DNA from: G963674685 sp964591275
Lineage (GTDB): Bacteria; Lernaellota; Lernaellaia; JACKCT01
DNA length: 64,000 bases
Reading direction: 5' to 3'
Assembly: GCA_964591275.1 (NCBI GenBank)
Contig: CAZQAE010000025.1
Coordinates: 4,777-68,776 of the forward strand
Part shown: positions 26,710-34,021 of the stretch, piece by piece
Layout of the letters: the number at the start of each line of letters is the position of its first letter
How positions within the stretch are numbered: position 1 is the stretch's first letter
Notes under the pieces: model-generated
Told to the model about the DNA's origin: nothing
Database searches by the model: none
The model's input: only the letters and a program-made list of their open reading frames with translations
Made by a program: the position numbers and the translations under genes

Positions 26710-26770
26710 ATAAAGGGTAGGCGTTTAGGTCCAGGAGTTCGAGAATCAGCGTTTTTAGTGCGGTGTGTGT

Positions 26771-28174
26771 TTATGGTTTTCTTAACGGGATATCCCATTT
26801 TTTCATATACTTCCATATTGCGGTCCTGCTGACTCCCAATTGTCGTCCCGCTTCAGCTTTGTTCCAATGGGAATCTTCCAGCACATCGATCAGAAATTCC
26901 CGCGTTAGTTTTTTTTGAGGTTGGTTTTTTTGATCGCTTTTAGATGACCATTTTGAAGAATGAGGCGCGTATTCACATTGTCTGATTTCCACGGGCAGGT
27001 CGAAAATGTCGATATGCCTGTCATTGACCAAAACAAAGCCGTGTTCGATCGCGTTTTCAAGCTCACGAACGTTACCCGGCCAATTGTAGTCCATCAGGAT
27101 TCGCATGGCGGAAGGCGTAACATCCAAGACTTGCTTTCCTGTTTGTTTATTTTGGAGATTGATAAAGTGACTGATCAAAAGTCTAAGGTCATCTTTCCTT
27201 TTTCGTAAAGGAGGAAGCTCGATAGGAAATACCTTCAAACGGTAAAAAAGATCCTCCCGAAAGGCGCCGCTATTTACAAGGCTGAAAATATCTTTATTCG
27301 TAGCGGCGACGATCCGAATGTCGATCTTTTGTTTTTTGGATTCACCCACGCGTTCGATTTCGCGCTCCTGCAGGACCCGTAAAAGTTTGATCTGTATCAA
27401 CGGGCTGATATCCGCAATCTCATCCAGAAAAAGAGTGCCGCCGTCGGCTTCTTCCAATCGCCCAACGCGATCTCGCACCGAGCCGGTGAAAGCGCCTTTC
27501 ACGTGTCCGAATAATTCGCTTTCCAGCAGGGTTTCCGGGAGCGCGCTACAATTGATCGTAACATAAGGCATGTCCGCCCGTGCGCTGTTAAAATGGATCG
27601 CGCTGGCCACCAGTTCTTTTCCCGTACCGCTCTCCCCTTGGATCAAAACGGTGGCTTCGCTTGCCGCCGCCGCTTTCAAAGCCGTAAAAACTTGCTGTAT
27701 CTCACTGCTTTTTCCGATAATGTTTTCAAAACTGTGGATTTTTTTAAGCTGACGAGCGGTTTCTTCCAGTATTTTTCGTGCGCGATAAACTTCCCCGAGG
27801 TCGGTTACAGTCTCCACAATTCCCAGAATGTCGCCGTTTGCACCATCTATTAGCCGCGCACTCTTCAGAACGGGGACATCATGGCCATTCTTATGCCTGA
27901 GAAAGCATTCCTTCCCATCAAAACTCCCAATCTCTAATATCCCGCATTCCTTGATCCCCGTTGGGCAGCTTGTATCCAAACATCGGTTGAAAGTCAGCAT
28001 GCTGCAATTTTTACCAATCGCCTCTGCTTCACGATAACCGGTTATTCGTTCCATTGAAGGATTCCATGAGCTTATTGTCCCTTGCCGATCCAGCGTAAAA
28101 ACGCCATCTGCCATTGAACCCAAAAGAAGTTCTGCGAAATTTGAGTCAAATAATATGCTGGGTTTTGTCTGCAT
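26771..28174 (-). CDS. PAS-AAA+-Fis sigma-54 transcription activator
   Basis: This 467-residue regulator has an N-terminal PAS domain (about 15-125), a sigma-54 AAA+ domain with Walker A GESGTGKE at 180-187 and GAFTGS at 227-232 (the last residue of the usual GAFTGA is Ser), and a C-terminal Fis-type helix-turn-helix (NKAEAGRQLGVSRTAIWKYM). The PAS domain holds four cysteines, C57, C65, C70 and C77, well placed to bind a metal, Fe-S cluster or to act as a redox switch. I prefer the ATG at 28174 with GGGGAAAAG upstream over a TTG at 28189. It diverges from the sigma-54 operon at 28399 and almost surely activates it through the dyads at 28243-28277. Confidence 0.9.
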   Translation of the reverse strand: MQTKPSILFDSNFAELLLGSMADGVFTLDRQGTISSWNPSMERITGYREAEAIGKNCSMLTFNRCLDTSCPTGIKECGILEIGSFDGKECFLRHKNGHDVPVLKSARLIDGANGDILGIVETVTDLGEVYRARKILEETARQLKKIHSFENIIGKSSEIQQVFTALKAAAASEATVLIQGESGTGKELVASAIHFNSARADMPYVTINCSALPETLLESELFGHVKGAFTGSVRDRVGRLEEADGGTLFLDEIADISPLIQIKLLRVLQEREIERVGESKKQKIDIRIVAATNKDIFSLVNSGAFREDLFYRLKVFPIELPPLRKRKDDLRLLISHFINLQNKQTGKQVLDVTPSAMRILMDYNWPGNVRELENAIEHGFVLVNDRHIDIFDLPVEIRQCEYAPHSSKWSSKSDQKNQPQKKLTREFLIDVLEDSHWNKAEAGRQLGVSRTAIWKYMKKWDIPLRKP

Positions 28175-28242
28175 TTTTCTTTTCCCCAACCTTCCTTTCT
28201 TCGATTAAGCTTGAATAATTCCGCCAGGGACGAAACAGGTAA

Positions 28243-28277
28243 CGTTATGGTAACGCTATGGTTGCGTTACCATAACG
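28243..28277. promoter_or_regulatory. Upstream activating site, three abutting 11-bp dyads
   Basis: Two 13-bp arms, CGTTATGGTAACG (28243-28255) and CGTTACCATAACG (28265-28277), are perfect inverted copies. The same stretch divides into three abutting 11-bp dyads: GTTATGGTAAC (28244-28254), GCTATGGTTGC (28255-28265) and GTTACCATAAC (28266-28276). They sit one DNA turn apart and about 120-160 bases before the -24/-12 promoter, where an enhancer for the divergent activator would be expected. Confidence 0.75.
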
Positions 28278-28398
28278 CTAAGATCACCATGCTTTCTGAT
28301 TTTCTTATTGTCAAGATTGCGTCAAGAAGGGATTATTATGACCGAATATCAACGACTTAACTTATTTTCAAATGAAGTCCCATCAGGACATACCCCCC

Positions 28399-28415
28399 TT
28401 GGCACGCTTGTTGAG
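28399..28415 (+). promoter_or_regulatory. Sigma-54 (-24/-12) promoter
   Basis: TTGGCACG at 28399-28406, four bases, then TTGAG at 28411-28415 match the sigma-54 consensus with correct spacing. The -24 GG is intact; the -12 element has GA instead of GC. It starts the operon of thioredoxin, flavoproteins and exporter. The divergent PAS/AAA+ gene supports the assignment. Confidence 0.75.
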
Positions 28416-28489
28416 TTGGTTGAGGCATAGCAAGAGCGATGGAGAAATCGAGAGATCATATTTCCCATCCACAAGAAGGAGACGGAGTT

Positions 28490-29065
28490 TTGAGCCTACA
28501 AATTCTCAGATCCGATAAAGAGCTTGAACAAGCAATAAAAAATGGCGTCGCGCTGGTTGCTTTCAACGCTCCCTGGTGCGCTCCTTGCCAATCTCAGGAG
28601 TCTATCATTATTCATCTTTCGGATCAGCTTGAGCAAAAGGCATTATTCGCGAAAATAGATATCGAATCCAGTTCCGGGTTGGCGACACGTCTTGGAATAC
28701 AAGCCATTCCAACAGTCATCATCTACAAAAACAGCAAAGAAATTCAGCGTTTTACAGGGGTTCACGAAGAGTCTGCTCTTCGAGGAGCCCTTGAAAATAT
28801 ATTGGGCCGTACGCCCGATGCTCACCTTAAACCCAATGCGTTTAACGAAAAGGATACTATCATGAGCGAAGACCCTATCATGAGCGAAGACCAAAGAATT
28901 GAAGCCGCCACTGAGACCCACAAACCCGCACGCCCCATGAAGTTCTTTAAGGACATGGATGGCAACGGCTGGTTGTGTGACAAGGACATCGACCCGAAAA
29001 GCGATTTTGAAAAGCAGGGGTGCTGGAGATGTGAGGACATGGCCTTTCCCGCCGGCGGTCGTTGA
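28490..29065 (+). CDS. Thioredoxin-like protein with Cys-rich C-terminal extension
   Basis: The first ~105 residues form a thioredoxin fold with the redox motif WCAPC and the cis-proline segment QAIPTVI. A linker follows with an 18-base tandem duplication (IMSEDP twice). The last ~55 residues (FFKDMDGNGWLCDKD and the CWRC pair) contain four or so residues suited to bind a metal, and look like a separate small domain fused to the thioredoxin. I take the TTG at 28490 with AAGGAG 8 bases upstream; an ATG at 28439 is in frame but would leave a leader of only ~13 bases after the sigma-54 start site. First gene of the operon; probably reduces a disulfide, persulfide or metalloid substrate. Confidence 0.8.
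   Translation: MSLQILRSDKELEQAIKNGVALVAFNAPWCAPCQSQESIIIHLSDQLEQKALFAKIDIESSSGLATRLGIQAIPTVIIYKNSKEIQRFTGVHEESALRGALENILGRTPDAHLKPNAFNEKDTIMSEDPIMSEDQRIEAATETHKPARPMKFFKDMDGNGWLCDKDIDPKSDFEKQGCWRCEDMAFPAGGR
28859..28892 (+). repeat. 18-bp tandem duplication inside the thioredoxin-like gene
   Basis: ATCATGAGCGAAGACC occurs at 28859-28874 and again at 28877-28892, an 18-base period. It adds six residues to the linker and creates two internal ATG codons that could allow separate translation of the C-terminal domain, although no ribosome site is evident. Confidence 0.8.
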
Positions 29066-29152
29066 TCGAACAACACCGGATGGTCTCCAATGGACATCGA
29101 CTGTCGGTGTCCATTGCAAGGATGAAACAGCAAATTTTAGGAGGAAATGAAA

Positions 29153-29505
29153 ATGATCGGATTAGACAGATTGATGGAAAAACCTGGCGTAGTTGCGGCA
29201 GGACAATTCAGCAAAGAAGGAAAATTTGAAAGGACGGTGGGTGAATTTGGCGAAGAGATGAAGACGGAGGCTGCGAAATTTTGCGCCTCGGTGAATGAGA
29301 CCGCATCCAAACATCCGACACGCTGGCCGAGACGACCGGCATGAAATGGAAAGGCCTGAATGGTTGGATGATTTGGGGTTGAGACTACGCCCTGTGCGTT
29401 TCGGGCAATACCGGCGTGTTCGTCGAAACGACGCGAGCCGATTTCAATCAGTTGATGGTGGATTTGTTTGGACCGCCCGCCGCGGGTCAACGAGTCACCA
29501 TGTAG
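29153..29505 (+). pseudogene. DUF2173-family protein, broken by frameshift and stop
   Basis: The start MIGLDRLMEKPGVVAAGQF and GKFERTVGE fit DUF2173 (small roadblock-like proteins seen near sulfur-relay genes). The open frame ends at 29344 with KHPTRWPRRPA, but the adjacent frame continues the family sequence (DTLAETTGMKWKGLNGWM, then DYALCVSGNTGVFVETT) to a TAG at 29503-29505. A one-base loss near 29311 explains the shift. A second lesion, TGA at 29380-29382, stands where the family has a glycine, one substitution from GGA. The ATG at 29153 has AGGAGG 8 bases upstream. Decayed in place; the rest of the operon is mostly intact. Confidence 0.75.
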
Positions 29506-29593
29506 CACCCCATCCTTCGAGCACGATGGCGCAGGTGATTTTACGGAATGTGTAGATCAAGTTGCATTGAAAACTATCTGTCAAGGAGACTTT

Positions 29594-31006
29594 ATGAATA
29601 CGGTAGAAGAAAACAATTCGACAAATAATAACACCGAAATTCTGATTATCGGCGGTGGGCCCGTCGGAATACAGGCCGCCCGTCTCATCAAGCACTTCAG
29701 TTCCGACGCTGATGTGATGGTTGTTCGACCGGAACCGCACTCCATGGTTTATTGCGCCATTCCTTATGCCATTGAAGGGCTGTTCCCTTTATCCAAAACT
29801 TTCAAAAGCGATGATCTGATAACCGAAACAGGGGCAACGCTGATAAAACATAAGGTTGCCTCCGTCAATATGAAAGAGCATTCGGTTGTCTTGGACAACG
29901 GTCACGGCATCAAATTTAAAAAAATGCTGATTGCCACCGGCGCGATCCCATTTCTTCCTCCTGTTCCCGGAATCGGGTTGAAGAACATTTTCTCTATAAA
30001 AACCGGGAAAGATGCCCAGGACGTTATCACGGCGCTCAGTGGGGATGCCGAATGCGGTGCGGAAAGCCCTTCGGGAAAGCACACCGGCGCTCAAAAAGCG
30101 GTGGTGATCGGCGCGGGAGCCATCGGGCTGGAACAGGCATTGGCTTACCGGGCGCGCAATCTGGAAGTTCATCTGGTTGATATCATGAGCTATCCCCTGT
30201 CAATGATGCTTGATCCGGACATGAGCGATGAGGTCACGCAAGAGCTTGTCAAAGCCGGTGTTCATCTGCATCTCGGTAAGGGGCTAAAAGCGTTTCACGG
30301 CAAAACAGCAGTCTCAAGCGTCGAACTCGATAACGGGACAATCATCGACCTTGAGGAAGGCGCCGATTTCGCCATCGTCTCCGTCGGTATGCGACCGGAT
30401 CTCTCGGTTTTTTCCGACAGTGGGATCAAGATTGAAAAGGACGGAATCGTTGTTGATAAACATATGAAAACCAGCATCGACGGCGTTTGGGCTGCCGGTG
30501 ACTGCGTGCAATTTACCTCGGGTATTGATGGTGATGTGATTGGAGGGAAACTGGCGACAAACGCAGTGCCGATGGCAAAAATCGCGGCCCTCGACATGGT
30601 GGGAAAAGATGCGGAATACCCCGGTTTTTACAACGGCGCGATTACGATAGCCGGCGACATCCGCGTTGGAGGGACCGGATTCACCCAGACCCTTGCCGCC
30701 AAACGCGGCATAGATGTTTATTCAACCGTTGGAAGTTCAAAAACTCGTTTTCCGATGATGCCGGGGGCGGGCACGGTGAAGGTCAAATTGGTCTTTCGAA
30801 GAGACACAAACGTGATTATCGGGGGGCAGGTTGTCGGGACCGAGGCCATTGCTGAGCGAATCGACCTGATCACTTTGGCCATACAACAAAAACTCAACGC
30901 ACACGATCTGTCCAAATTCAGTTATTCCTCGCAGCCCTGGCAGACTTTTTACCCCGCGAAAAACGCGATTGTCGAAGCGGCGGAAAAAGCAACGGGCTTG
31001 CTGTGA
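29594..31006 (+). CDS. CoA-disulfide-reductase-like FAD/NAD(P) oxidoreductase
   Basis: This 470-residue flavoprotein has an FAD-binding GGGPVG at 20-25, a second nucleotide loop GAGAIG near 168, the AAGDC motif in the middle-to-late region, and a single redox cysteine C54 in SMVYCAIPYAI, as in CoA-disulfide reductases and NAD(P)H persulfide/sulfur reductases. It would reduce CoA-disulfide, CoA-persulfide or polysulfide with NAD(P)H. The dimerisation domain is present at the C-terminus. GGAG precedes the ATG. A paralogue lies at 34022. Confidence 0.88.
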   Translation: MNTVEENNSTNNNTEILIIGGGPVGIQAARLIKHFSSDADVMVVRPEPHSMVYCAIPYAIEGLFPLSKTFKSDDLITETGATLIKHKVASVNMKEHSVVLDNGHGIKFKKMLIATGAIPFLPPVPGIGLKNIFSIKTGKDAQDVITALSGDAECGAESPSGKHTGAQKAVVIGAGAIGLEQALAYRARNLEVHLVDIMSYPLSMMLDPDMSDEVTQELVKAGVHLHLGKGLKAFHGKTAVSSVELDNGTIIDLEEGADFAIVSVGMRPDLSVFSDSGIKIEKDGIVVDKHMKTSIDGVWAAGDCVQFTSGIDGDVIGGKLATNAVPMAKIAALDMVGKDAEYPGFYNGAITIAGDIRVGGTGFTQTLAAKRGIDVYSTVGSSKTRFPMMPGAGTVKVKLVFRRDTNVIIGGQVVGTEAIAERIDLITLAIQQKLNAHDLSKFSYSSQPWQTFYPAKNAIVEAAEKATGLL

Positions 31007-31052
31007 AAATCCGTAATGCGGACAGAGAGCACAAAAGGGAAATTGCGTAACG

Positions 31053-32078
31053 GTGATTGACCAGATGGTTGCCATAACAAAGCACGCGCTTGTCATTACC
31101 AGTTTCGTTTTCGCGATGATGTTGGTGATCGAATATGTAAACGTGCTTTCCGCGGGTGAATGGCAAAATCGTCTTGGAAAAAACCAGTGGGGGCAATATC
31201 TTCTTGCCGCCTTCTTGGGTGCTACCCCTGGTTGTCTGGGCGCATTCATCGTTGTCGCTCTGTATTCACACCGAGTCCTGTCTTTAGGGGCGGTTGTGGC
31301 AGCAATGGTCGCCACCAGCGGCGATGAAGCGTTTGTGATGCTGGCAATGATTCCCAGGGAAGCGATTGTACTGACAGGTATTCTTTTCACCGTCGGAATT
31401 CTCGCGGGAATCGGAACGGACCTGCTGATTCGACGGGAGAGAGACGATGCCGGAACGTGTCGTTTTCAAACACACGATCAGGATGTGTGCCATTGTTTTC
31501 CACGCGGTCAGATACTTGGGCAGTGGAGGAAACTAAGCATTGCACGGGGCACCCTATCCCTGACACTTCTACTGATAATATTCGCTCTTGCGGTCGGGGA
31601 GTTGGGGCCTCAGGCATGGAACTGGAAGCGTTTTACGCTGGTCGGCGTCGCCGGCGTTAGCCTGTTTATCGTTTCGACAGTACCGGAGCATTTCCTGGAA
31701 GAACATCTTTGGAAGCATGTCGTTAAGCAACATCTTTTAAAAATATTCTTCTGGACCTTTGGCGCACTTGTTGTGGTGAATCTGGTCATCGATAAATTTC
31801 AGTTGAATGACCTGATTGTCGAAAATCCATGGTCCGTGTTATCCGTCTCGGTTCTGGTGGGAACGATACCATCCTCCGGGCCGCATCTGATCTTTGTGAC
31901 GCTGTTCCAAAAGGGCTTGATTCCCTTCAGCATCTTGCTCGCGAGTTCCATCGTACAGGACGGGCACGGCATGCTGCCGTTGCTTGGCTACTCAAGAAAA
32001 GACTTCATTATCGTCAAGGCCATCAACGTGGTGGTCGGCTTATTCATAGGTGGTCTTGTCTTGTCGATCATGCATTGA
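31053..32078 (+). CDS. ArsP_2-like 10-TM metal/metalloid exporter
   Basis: This 341-residue protein has about ten membrane segments and two inverted copies of a conserved loop, GATPGCLGAF and GTIPSSGPH, which are the marks of the putative 10-TM heavy-metal exporter family (ArsP_2, PF11449). A cytoplasmic loop between the halves contains several His and Cys residues (DQDVCHCFP). Known relatives are linked to arsenic or manganese resistance, but the substrate here is not shown. Start is GTG with a weak ribosome site. Fourth gene of the sigma-54 operon. Confidence 0.7.
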   Translation: MIDQMVAITKHALVITSFVFAMMLVIEYVNVLSAGEWQNRLGKNQWGQYLLAAFLGATPGCLGAFIVVALYSHRVLSLGAVVAAMVATSGDEAFVMLAMIPREAIVLTGILFTVGILAGIGTDLLIRRERDDAGTCRFQTHDQDVCHCFPRGQILGQWRKLSIARGTLSLTLLLIIFALAVGELGPQAWNWKRFTLVGVAGVSLFIVSTVPEHFLEEHLWKHVVKQHLLKIFFWTFGALVVVNLVIDKFQLNDLIVENPWSVLSVSVLVGTIPSSGPHLIFVTLFQKGLIPFSILLASSIVQDGHGMLPLLGYSRKDFIIVKAINVVVGLFIGGLVLSIMH

Positions 32079-32091
32079 AAGGGAGAAAATT

Positions 32092-32595
32092 ATGACGCTT
32101 GAGGAGGGGATCACCGCAGCGATTGAGTGTAAAAAAAGGGTTCGAGACGTTTACCTGGACGCTACGAAAAAGGCTAAACATCCCACTGGAAAACGAGTTT
32201 TAAGGATACTTTCCGAAGATGAGCAAAAGCAGATCGACTACTTGTTGGACAAGCTTGAGGAATGGGAGCAAGCCGGGAAAGTAACGGTTGATAAATCGAG
32301 AACAGCCATCCCGTCTTCAGAAAATATCGATAAATGCACTCAACAACTAATAAGTAATATGCCGCCTTGGGATGAAGGGTGCGAACTGAATATTTTGAGA
32401 AAAGCAATGGATGTGGATGAGGAGACTACTAAACTCCTTAGAAAATTAGCCGACGGTTTGGCCAATGAAGCCAGAGAGATGTTCACGCGCTTTTTGGAAA
32501 TCGAAGAGGGGTATAAAAAAATACTCCAAGCGGAAATCGACTCAATTGGGCGAACCGGTTTTTGGTTCGACATCCAGGAATTCAATCTCGAATGA
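32092..32595 (+). CDS. Rubrerythrin-like ferritin-fold protein lacking typical His ligands
   Basis: This 167-residue protein follows rubrerythrin-type ferritin-fold proteins throughout: EGITAAIECKKRVRDVY at the first helix, LSEDEQKQIDYL at the second, EIEEGYKKIL at the fourth, and the typical end RTGFWFDIQEF. In canonical members the second and fourth helices carry EXXH; here the histidines are replaced by Gln (about residue 47) and Tyr (in EEGYKKIL), so the di-iron site is probably altered or lost. There is no rubredoxin domain. GGGAGA lies before the ATG. It may act as a scaffold or bind metal differently. Confidence 0.75.
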   Translation: MTLEEGITAAIECKKRVRDVYLDATKKAKHPTGKRVLRILSEDEQKQIDYLLDKLEEWEQAGKVTVDKSRTAIPSSENIDKCTQQLISNMPPWDEGCELNILRKAMDVDEETTKLLRKLADGLANEAREMFTRFLEIEEGYKKILQAEIDSIGRTGFWFDIQEFNLE

Positions 32596-32687
32596 AATTT
32601 CATAGCGTGGGTAAGGTAAGAGTCAAACGCCTGGCGAAAGAGCGACAGCAGTTGGCAAAATAGAAAAACAGAAAGGACGTAACTAAA

Positions 32688-32990
32688 ATGAAAATCAAAT
32701 TGGATGAGAGCAAATGCACTGGATGCGGAGCCTGCGAAAAAGTCTGCCCCGTTGATGCGATCGCCATCAACGAGATTGCTCATATCGATCATGAACAGTG
32801 CATTCAGTGTGGCGCGTGCGTGGAGGAGTGCCCGGAACAGGCTCTTTCCATCGAAGAAGAGGAAAGAATATCCCCCCGCATCCAGAAACCAATGTCATAT
32901 TCGGAAACAAGGGAAGCATACGGACACAAAGACAATCATCAAAGTGGTGGCCGCAAAGGCGGTTTCTGGGCATGGCTGAAATTAAGGTGA
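32688..32990 (+). CDS. 2[4Fe-4S] ferredoxin
   Basis: The 100-residue protein has two classical clusters: CTGCGACEKVCP (positions 10-21) and CIQCGACVEECP (positions 38-49). It is a low-potential electron carrier. The C-terminal ~45 residues form a basic tail (GRKGGFWAWLKLR) beyond the ferredoxin fold, which could bind a partner or membrane. It probably serves the flavoproteins and OYE enzyme encoded in the same operon. Confidence 0.9.
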   Translation: MKIKLDESKCTGCGACEKVCPVDAIAINEIAHIDHEQCIQCGACVEECPEQALSIEEEERISPRIQKPMSYSETREAYGHKDNHQSGGRKGGFWAWLKLR

Positions 32991-33093
32991 AAATCAAAGC
33001 CCATTTTTTGGCAGAAGGCATCGAAGGTTGTATCAGGTTGAACGGGGGGAACGATGCAACCCGAGGAGTGAGCGCGCGATAAATGATCGTATC

Positions 33094-33710
33094 TTGTTTG
33101 AGGGAATTTCGATTGTCTCATGCGGAGCTGTGCTCCCGGAGCTCAACTTTTTGAGAGACCAGGGCAGGCTGGATGCTGACAAGATTTTTTTACCGGCCCC
33201 GGGTTTCATGCCAAGCCTTCGAGCCTGAACCGGCAATTAGTCAACCAATTGGACAAAGCCAAGAAGGCCTCTGAAAAAGTTATCGTCCTGTTTGGAGGGC
33301 GCTGCTATCTGGATATGAACGACGCCTATCGAAGCGTTGAATCCATCATGAGGGAGGTTGGAGGAAACATCACTTAGGTCCAGGCAAACAATTGTGTTGA
33401 TTTTCTTGTCGATTAGGGGCAAAGAGATATTGTCAGCGACGGGAGAAAAGTCTATTGGCTGACGCCCGGCTGGTTATTGTACTGGAAAAGGATATTCGAA
33501 GGATGGGGTGTGGGTTTGGCCAATGAGACCTTTCCGCAAAATGACGCCGCAATCTTGCTTGGTCCGTTCAATGTTTTTGAAGACGTGGCATTGAGCGATC
33601 CGGAGGAGTTTCTGGAGTTTTCTGATTTTATGCGGATTCCTATCGAGCCGGTGGACATTCATCTCGACAGGCTGAAGAATTTATTGGCGCAAACATTGAG
33701 GAGGCAATAA
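33094..33710 (+). pseudogene. DUF1638-family protein, broken by frameshift and two stops
   Basis: Homology to DUF1638 is spread over two frames. The first part (ISIVSCGAVLPELNFL, LDADKIFLPAPGF) ends at a stop at 33226. The next frame continues HAKPSSLNRQLVNQLDKA, VIVLFGGRCYLDMND, then VYWLTPGWLLYWKRIFEGW, NETFPQNDAAILLG and EFLEFSDFM up to TAA at 33708-33710. Two in-frame TAG codons (33375-33377 and 33414-33416) interrupt the second part. One frameshift near 33207 joins the parts. DUF1638 genes often accompany corrinoid methyltransferases or sulfur genes. I regard it as decayed; amber readthrough is a possible but less likely alternative. Confidence 0.75.
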
Positions 33711-33713
33711 ATC

Positions 33714-33896
33714 ATGCATGTACAGGAGAATATTACGCTGGGTGGTGTGAAACTGAGCAATCGTTTTTTGCTGGCGCCTGTGAAAACAGCGTTGAACAGC
33801 CCTGGGGGCAAGGCGACGCAAGAGGTGAAAGCTTTCTGTCGGCGCATAGCCGAAGGCGGTGTCGCCCTGTTGATTCTCGATCTTTCGAATGAATAA
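33714..33896 (+). pseudogene. Truncated NADH:flavin oxidoreductase (N-terminal fragment)
   Basis: Only 60 codons remain, ending at TAA 33894-33896. The peptide (ITLGGVKLSNRFLLAPVKTA, NSPGGKATQEVKAFCRRIAE) closely matches the N-terminus of the full 633-residue enzyme at 35448, and the DNA is also similar. It is the 5' end of a duplicated gene whose remainder has been lost. It lies directly after the DUF1638 relic. Confidence 0.85.
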
Positions 33897-33941
33897 TTTG
33901 TCATCCTTTATGGAGTCATTTTTTTGATCGCAGCCAGAGAA

Positions 33942-33959
33942 CCACGGGCTAACCCGTGG
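33942..33959. other. Short perfect hairpin
   Basis: CCACGGG (33942-33948) and CCCGTGG (33953-33959) form a 7-bp stem with a CTAA loop, about 60 bases before the second flavoprotein gene. There is no T-run, so it is not a classical terminator; it may affect mRNA stability or mark the edge of the deleted duplicate. Confidence 0.4.
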
Positions 33960-34021
33960 ATGAGTTAACCTAGCTCCCTGGCCTTAAAGGTCATTTGGAG
34001 CAATAGAAAAAGGAGATGCAA

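Noticed and set aside
29380..29382. TGA in the DUF2173 relic as a selenocysteine codon
   Set aside because: Homologues have glycine there, no SECIS-like hairpin follows, and a separate frameshift already breaks the gene.
32593..32664. Tiny open frame of 23 codons between the rubrerythrin-like and ferredoxin genes
   Set aside because: It overlaps the previous stop in ATGA but has no recognisable content and is too short to support.
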